From positions 779,001 to 843,000 of the forward strand of contig NC_083515.1 of assembly GCF_032362555.1 (NCBI RefSeq): a stretch of DNA of 64,000 bases, written 5' to 3'. Made by a program: the position numbers and the translations under genes. The stretch is from Amyelois transitella. Taxonomy: Eukaryota > Arthropoda > Insecta > Lepidoptera > Pyralidae. Under the pieces are notes generated by a model that saw only the letters and a list, made by a program, of their open reading frames with translations, had not been told where the DNA came from and did no database searches. Positions 59,501 through 64,000 of this stretch are shown here, piece after piece (the stretch's first letter is position 1; the number at the start of each line of letters is the position of its first letter).

Positions 59501-62500
59501 TTGAGGAAAGTGTTTGTTACACTTAGGACAATTGGACATATGACCGATTAAAAAAAAAGCGGATTGCGATTGGAAGCTGTTCTATTTAAAAAAAAAGTTT
59601 TTAATTGAAATTAATTTAAACAACATTGTACCTACGTAATAACTAACAATCATTACCAACGAAATTACACCTCACTACAGCTTTATTGCTTCGTATTTAA
59701 GATATAATTTCGCGTAAATTACACGCGTACGATATGTGGGTTTCGTACTCCTGAAATCATAAGTGCACCCGTCATTATAAACTCAATATAGGTCATGTAG
59801 AATTTTCATATTAATGAGTAGAATTTCTCGTGCGACAAAATTCGCGTGATATGTTAAGTTTTTATTAAGTTACACTAGAATGCATCGTTGGTAAAAACCA
59901 TGTGTAATAATTACCTAGTTAACACTTTTAAACGACTAGCTTTTGCGCAGGGATTTTGTTCCCGTGGGAAAATATGTTTAGGTTAGGTTACCTTTGAAGT
60001 TTTTGTGTATTTCTGCCAATTGGCAAAATTAAAATTGTTTTACATACATACATATATATACATATAATCACGTCCCTTGCGGGTAGACAGAGCTAATAGT
60101 CTTGAAAAGACTAAAGGCCACGTTCAGCTGTTTGGCTTAATTATAGAATTGATATTCAAATAGTGACAGGTTGCTAGCCCATTGCCTGAAAGAAGATCCC
60201 AAGTTTATAAACCTATCCCTTATTTGCCTTTTACGATATTCATGGGAACGAGATGGAGTGTTCCTATTCTTTTTTTAATAGTCCTGGGAACCACATGGCA
60301 CTGGTTAAAAAAATTTAACACGACAAAAATGTTAAAATTTTTTATTTTAATTAAATTAAAATTAATTTTTAACTTTTTTTAATCGATACTAATAAAAAAA
60401 TAAAAATATTTTTCCTATAAAATGTTAGTAGGGCGAATAGTACATTAAAAACAGGTTATTAAAATTGCAACAGGCGGATCCCGGGCCTCGAAACCCTTCT
60501 GTTGAGGGTTTAATTGGGAACATGCAGAGCTGAGAGATAGTAGGTTATTAAAATTAATTAATTATTCATAATCTATACTAATATTATAAAGCTGAAGAGT
60601 TTGTTTGTTTGAACGCGCTGATCTCAGGAACTACTGGTTCGAATTGAAAAATTCTTTTTGCGTTAAATAGACCATTTATCGAGAAAGGCTTTAGGCTATA
60701 TAACATTACGCTGCAACCATAAGAAGCAAAGAAATAATGGAATATGTGAAAAAAACAGGGAAAATTATTCATTTAGAGCTTTAATGATGGTCAAAGTAAC
60801 TATTCCACGCGGACGAAGTCGCGGGCACAGTTAGTAATAAATAAATACGGAACGAATTTAACAGATTGAGTTAGCCTGGAAGTGAGTTCGAAACTTGTGT
60901 TGCGAGATACTAACTCAACGATACTACGAGTATAATTTTATAATTTATATACTTCCCGGGCCAATCAGAGAAAGGTAATTTCTCATCATGCCCTGGCCGG
61001 GATTCGAACCCGGGACCTCCGGTGTCATAGGCAAGCGCACTGCCTCTGCGCCACAGATTCATTTAAGTATTCAATCTTCATAAAATACCTTCACAGAGCT
61101 CAGACGTCGCGCTGGGCCCGAAGCCAAGCATTTTACTGCTCTGTGGTGTCCATTACGTTTGCTCTGTGTCTGTCAAACAGGACAGCGGCGACTCGTGTGA
61201 GATTCAATTATTGGGATAGTCTAGGCATGCACCCACTTTTTATTTTTACTAATATTTTGTTTTCTAAAAACCTAAATACATACATAAAACCACGGACGGA
61301 AGGGCAAGGACTATATATTTCCATACATACATATTATCACGTAATCCCTTGCGGGGTAGACAGAGCCGAAAGTCATGAAAAGACTATATATTTCCCTGCA
61401 TGCTTCTTTCGACTTGTCCACATTCATAATGTACTCGTTAATACAAAAAAGACTATTATAGTCTGCTTCCATTCTCATCTCTATGGAGAGTAGCAAGGTT
61501 GAAAAATTTGGTCATTTATCCTGGTTTGGGTAAGTCAGGTTTTACAAGAACCCACTTACGTTTTACCTCTGCAACCTTTGAAGGAGAACCTCACCCATAT
61601 TGGATCAATCATGGTTACCTACACATTCATTGCATGAATGTGCAGGTTTTCTCACGATGTTTTTCCTCACCCTAAGAGCATCGGTTAGTATTCAAACTAA
61701 TATATAACTTCAAAAATAGTCATTGGTACATGGCCGGGGTGGGATTCGAACCTGTGCCTTTCTACGCATCGCTCATTATAACCTTACCGATCGTTCTCTA
61801 AATAACGTTCTCTAAATAAATTTAAATTATAGTAATCTCAAAAATCAAAGAACAAATACAGAATCTGCTTGAACTATTAACGTTTTGAATATAGAACGAG
61901 TGCTTCAAATTCAATTTGCATTTTTAAGTTCACGTTTTTGAACTGACCCAGAAGTATGACACGCGAAACACTACTATCGCTGTTTCACTTTTTTATTATT
62001 CAAATTCAAATTTAACATTTTTGTTTATTATTATAGAATACTTCATATCACTTAATAATTGTCATATCTTTTGTTTTCACAACATTGGTTGACGTCAAAT
62101 AAATTACTTAGAACTAAGTTTACTACCTGTGCTACAGTAAATGTGCGTAAATTATTAAAAAACACTAGATTTTAACGTTATCTAGTTCGGTCTACATCTA
62201 CGTTCTATATACATAGATAAAGGTTCACGTGGTCACAAGCACATTTAATTAAGTTCAGACAACAATAGTTGGATTAAATTTTCCCGTTGTTAGATATTGC
62301 ACTCAATGAAGATGATATTTGAGCACAAAGGGGCGTATATGTGGTTTAAATCACAAACGAAAACTGCTCAATTTTATTTTCGAAAACTAATTACTCCGTG
62401 TGTCATTTTTCTTAACAGATGTTCAACTATATTATCATAGTATACATAGGTATACTAGAACTGTTTTTAGAAACCGATTTTGACTTTATGCCGTAAAGAA

Positions 62501-63703
62501 TTTTAATTCTACACGGCATAAAGTCAAAATTCATAACTACAACACTACTTCTTCTTTTAGGCGATAGGCTAGCAACCTGTCACTATTTGAATCTCAATTC
62601 CGTCATTAAGCCAAACAGCTGAACGTGGCCTATCAGTCTTTTCAAGTCTGTTTGCTCTGCCTACCCCGCAAGGGATATAGACGTGAATATATGTAATTCG
62701 GAATAAGCTATGATTGAGATGTAATTTCAAATCAACAAATGCCCTTCGCCTATGCCTTACACACACCATATACAATGCAGCAAGGTAGTTGTATATATAC
62801 ATATATATATGTGGACCTTATGTAGGCTTTGTGTGGGAACAAAAGCTGCTGATAAACGGACGGACAGAACATCTCTCGTTTGTTTTATCACAAATTGATA
62901 TTGCGCAGCGTTGACACACAGAACGTGTACTGCATTAATATTTGGATTCATTTGTCTGATTTGGGTAAGGTAATTTTGTTTACAAGTACATACATTATAA
63001 TATATTATATGAGTGAATGTAGATCTTTAAATATATCGTCACATGTACATTATATGTATGTATATGTATAATAGATAGTATTTATTCCATATTGATTTAA
63101 AACAGAAGAAGAAAGAAATAATGAGAATAAGGGTCAAAGGACTTGAATTTATTGCGGAAAAAAAAACACGATATACATATGTATGTATATTCATGATTAT
63201 CGTCTTGGGCTTTTGATGACAAGAGAAGAAATACTATTTATAAATACTGCAGGTATTAAACGCGCACGTAACGTACCTTTATTTTAACTCATGAAGGAAC
63301 TCTTTATCAATAAATCTAACCCATTTATCTATATATACATATAATTTATTCTCTCTTTGAATCCCAATTCCATCTTAAAGCCAAATAGCTGAACGTGACC
63401 TATCAGTCTTTTCAAGACTGTCGGCTCTGTCTACCTCGCAAGGGATATAGACGTGATAATATGTATGTTTCTATTTGTATGTATGTAGGTATTTATGTAT
63501 CGTGGCAAGTGGAAAGAGGTAGTCTCTGCCTACCCCTCCGGGAAGGAGGCGTGATTTTATGTATGTTTCTCTCTTGTTTCAGCACGTTCATCCTTTTGAC
63601 TATTTTCTCTCAATGTTTGGACAAAGTGAACATCCCCACCCTGTCGTACAAGCGAGGGTCTGGCTTCTCTATCAGCTGGTTTCCTCTGTTCAAGCTGTTC
63701 CCG
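50516..63703 (+). CDS. SLC23-family nucleobase/ascorbate transporter, N-terminal 257 residues, runs off window
   Basis: Six exons (50516-50560, 50914-51027, 51662-51782, 53677-53910, 54552-54687, 63583-63703) join in frame. The signature is strong: VTYGIDDTPPWYLCIFMALQ, HYLTMIGAIVAIPFIL, LPIVQGGTISFLVPTLAILG, FGVIGSLLRYVTPLTIAPT, VGLTLFDHA and FSISWFPLFKLFP, all hallmarks of SLC23 (SVCT/NAT) carriers. About six hydrophobic segments are visible. The family has 12-14 segments and ~550-600 residues, so roughly half is missing to the right, including the Q(N/E/P)xGxxxxT signature that defines substrate handling. Substrate (ascorbate, uracil, urate or other) cannot be inferred. Confidence 0.93.
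50914..51027 (+). CDS. SLC23 exon 2
   Basis: APEEVPGVQNGDVGRTSNVT, then YGIDDTPPWYLCIFMALQ. Phase 0 at both ends. Confidence 0.93.
51070..51205 (-). repeat. SINE-C fragment
   Basis: Reverse fragment with TCTTTCTCCTGGCGTTAGTA and GACGACGATATTGAGTAAGT. Confidence 0.6.
51400..51660. repeat. Probable LINE 3' sequence abutting exon 3
   Basis: Phrases such as CAATCTGCCTGATGGTAAGC and TCGACCAAGTACGGGTGGAA look like retroelement sequence. It runs up to the CTATTGCAG acceptor, which it may have supplied. Confidence 0.35.
51662..51782 (+). CDS. SLC23 exon 3
   Basis: HYLTMIGAIVAIPFILCPAL to IISTMIFVTG, one full membrane segment and the start of the next. Phase 1 at GTAAGT. Confidence 0.95.
51897..52100 (+). 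repeat. SINE-A copy with 3' deletion
   Basis: GTCGTGTGGTTTTCCG to CTATTATGTATGTA; the AGCTGAACGTGGCC block is missing. Confidence 0.7.
52431..52620 (-). repeat. SINE-A copy, 5' end lost
   Basis: CATACATATACTTACGTCTG to TTTTACGAAAACCATGGGAAA. Confidence 0.75.
53399..53660 (+). repeat. SINE-A full-length copy beside exon 4
   Basis: It ends in four TATG units only 16 bp before the exon 4 start, so its tail and TATTTCCAG form the acceptor region. Confidence 0.9.
53677..53910 (+). CDS. SLC23 exon 4
   Basis: (G)LITWLQATFGCRLPIVQGG, TISFLVPTLAILGLPVWKCP and a loop EDALVAMPEEDRR, then MCELSGAIAVSALFQLFLG. Phase 1 in and out. Confidence 0.96.
53955..54190 (-). repeat. SINE-A diverged copy
   Basis: GTCTGTATCCCTTGCGGGTA to GAGTGGTCCTATTCTTACC, with an altered middle. 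Confidence 0.75.
54258..54521 (-). repeat. SINE-A full-length copy, 13-bp target duplication, 30 bp before exon 5
   Basis: TTGTGTTAACAAC flanks it at 54245-54257 and 54522-54534. The exon 5 polypyrimidine tract and acceptor (TTTTATTTCAG) follow at once. Confidence 0.95.
54552..54687 (+). CDS. SLC23 exon 5
   Basis: (G)YFGVIGSLLRYVTPLTIAPT, VALVGLTLFDHAASAASQQW and GIAAG. Phase 2 at GTAAGC. The next intron is 8.9 kb. Confidence 0.95.
55198..55455 (-). repeat. SINE-A copy with short target duplication
   Basis: Flanks read TTTGTAAGTGCATA and GTTGTAAGTGTATT (TTGTAAGTG shared). Scraps of the family also lie at 54860-54915 and 55028-55140. Confidence 0.85.
55456..56549. other. Intron 5 stretch, mostly featureless
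   Basis: A short RTE-like piece is at about 55875-55945 (GGCAATTTGTAAGAAGTAGT, CCCTCCGGATAAG) and a SINE-A 3' piece at 56010-56115. No gene seen. Confidence 0.45.
56550..56811 (+). repeat. SINE-A copy with target duplication
   Basis: Flanks share TCAAGAAG on both sides (ACTCAAGAAG before, TTCAAGAAGAAG after). Confidence 0.85.
56812..57860. other. Intron 5 stretch, no feature seen
   Basis: AT-rich; only tiny ORFs and no recognisable repeat, apart from a weak CTAG-ended scrap near 57155. Confidence 0.4.
57862..58060 (+). repeat. SINE-A copy with internal deletion
   Basis: AGTGTGGTTCCTTCCCAGCACC to TCAATTCTATC, then joined directly to TATATAGACGTGACCATGTG; ~60 bp are missing. Confidence 0.75.
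58255..58520 (-). repeat. SINE-A full-length copy with 13-bp target duplication
   Basis: TGGAACAGGCATA at 58242-58254 and 58521-58533. Confidence 0.95.
58571..58840 (-). mobile_element. Non-autonomous Helitron (long subfamily), complete
   Basis: It begins on the plus strand CTAGCTGTGGCCGCGACTTC after A (58570) and ends ...ATATTAGTTTAGA before T (58841). It has the same body as 60572-60834 in the opposite orientation. Confidence 0.85.
58915..59100 (-). repeat. SINE-A copy with 5' deletions
   Basis: ATCACGTCTTTATCCCTTAC to GAGTGGTATTATTCTTAAG. Confidence 0.75.
59126..59169. repeat. Inverted repeat, 20-bp arms, 4-nt loop
   Basis: TTGAAAGGAAAACCAGTGTC at 59126-59145 pairs with 59150-59169 at 19 of 20 positions; the loop is TTTA. 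Confidence 0.85.
59245..59395. mobile_element. RTE-like insertion with inverted 5' part
   Basis: The part at 59245-59340 is the reverse 3' end. The part at 59345-59393 is forward sequence from just upstream (CCCGAAACCGCCGAGCTTGC to GTGGATGAAGC). The two halves overlap by GTGGATGAAGC, so the 5' part is inverted relative to the 3' part. Confidence 0.8.
60045..60302 (-). repeat. SINE-A copy
   Basis: TTACATACATACATATATAT to GGGAACCACATGGCAC. Confidence 0.85.
60572..60834 (+). mobile_element. Non-autonomous Helitron (long subfamily), complete
   Basis: A|TCTATACTAATATTATAAAG start and GACGAAGTCGCGGGCACAG then TTAG|T end; the terminal CTAG has mutated to TTAG. Confidence 0.8.
60838..61062 (-). repeat. 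SINE-B copy
   Basis: Reverse copy; the head reads on the plus strand GGGATTCGAACCCGGGACCT and CTCTGCGCCACAG. Confidence 0.85.
61475..61795 (-). repeat. SINE-C copy with head
   Basis: Body plus a tRNA-like head (plus strand GGTGGGATTCGAACCTGTGC). The terminal CGCTTCGACCACTGA part is lost. A SINE-A tail scrap lies at 61325-61385. Confidence 0.75.
62477..62530. repeat. Perfect 18-bp inverted repeat, 18-nt loop
   Basis: ATTTTGACTTTATGCCGT at 62477-62494 is the exact reverse complement of 62513-62530. It does not belong to any repeat family recognised here. Confidence 0.9.
62550..62700 (+). repeat. SINE-A 5'-truncated copy
   Basis: CTTCTTCTTTTAGGCGATAG to GACGTGAATATATGTAA. Confidence 0.8.
63355..63565 (+). 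repeat. SINE-A 3' part followed by RTE 3' fragment
   Basis: The part at 63355-63475 is SINE-A. The part at 63497-63565 is RTE (CGTGGCAAGTGGAAAGAGGT to GTGATTTTATGTATG), ending 17 bp before exon 6. Confidence 0.8.
63583..63703 (+). CDS. SLC23 exon 6
   Basis: (G)TFILLTIFSQCLDKVNIPTL to FPLFKLFP. Phase 0 at GTGAGT; further exons lie beyond 64000. Confidence 0.93.
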
Positions 63704-64000
63704 GTGAGTGGCAGGTTCTCCCACTCATTTTATCTTGACTAATTTAAGGTAGCACGTTTTAAATGAGCAAATTTACTTTGATTCTTTAGTGTGAAGGGCA
63801 TGGTTTAGTGTTAATTTTATTCGTAGATTTAAGTTTTATGATTTGCGGAGTTACACGAAAAGACCGCGTGAGAAATACGCGGCAGCCTTTATTACCGTGA
63901 CTTAGGACAGGAAAGCTGCCAACACTGGTGCGGTCTGCAAGCTATCTGGGTACTAAATATCTGGCCACGCTGCCTCCGCCGGGCCCACTATATAACTACT

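Noticed and set aside
62980-63200. TATATG/TATGTA repeats as microsatellite promoter signals
   Set aside because: Simple AT-rich repeats consistent with SINE and LINE tails; nothing ties them to a start site.
1-64000. CRISPR arrays, bacterial operons or phage genes
   Set aside because: Introns, poly(A) signals, WD40/ATG12/SLC23 genes and retroelements show a eukaryotic genome; the regular arrays seen are minisatellites.

Overview
The window reads as nuclear DNA of a lepidopteran, most likely a moth. It is AT-rich. Its genes are split by phase-consistent GT-AG introns. It is saturated with short interspersed elements, RTE-type LINE 3' ends with (TATG)n tails, small Helitron-like elements with A|TC...CTAG|T termini, and DNA transposon relics. 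These names come from sequence features and recalled family traits, not from a database search.

Layout. At 72-200 is the last exon of an unrecognised + strand gene. At 2977-21970 (+) is a complete 17-exon gene for the axonemal WD40 protein CFAP52 (WDR16), predicted at 780 aa, with an RFX-type X-box about 90 bp upstream of the start codon. At 22808-25165 (-) is a complete three-exon ATG12 gene (121 aa), convergent with CFAP52. At 26781-38128 (+) is a three-exon gene for an unrecognised 422-aa protein with a PAM2-like poly(A)-binding-protein motif; it is divergent from ATG12. At 41416-44010 (+) is a four-exon gene for a 342-aa protein that is a diverged tandem paralogue of the previous one, with shared motifs and shared intron phases but no visible PAM2. 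At 50516-63703 and beyond (+) are the first six exons (257 residues) of an SLC23-type nucleobase/ascorbate transporter that runs out of the window.

Mobile DNA. The 9.6 kb first intron of the PAM2 gene carries two notable elements. One is a 1684-bp Transib/RAG1-like transposon (27337-29020) with CACTGTG heptamer termini, a 5-bp target duplication and a decayed transposase C-terminus, inserted into an older RTE fragment. The other is a non-LTR retrotransposon with two intact ORFs (31120-35064): a PHD-finger/FP-domain ORF1 and an endonuclease/reverse-transcriptase ORF2. Roughly 40 copies or pieces of one ~255-bp SINE (called SINE-A here) share their 3' end with the RTE element. Two tRNA-derived SINE families (B and C), several non-autonomous Helitrons and a Tc1-like relic fill most introns.

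The most unusual feature is in CFAP52. At least five exon edges or adjacent intron starts have been locally duplicated: exon 4 end x4 (84 bp, frame-preserving, all donors intact), intron 5 start x7 (96 bp), exon 9 acceptor x2, exon 12 end x2, and exon 14 end x6 (122 bp). The host genes are not functionally linked; axoneme, autophagy, probable mRNA binding and solute transport are simply neighbours.
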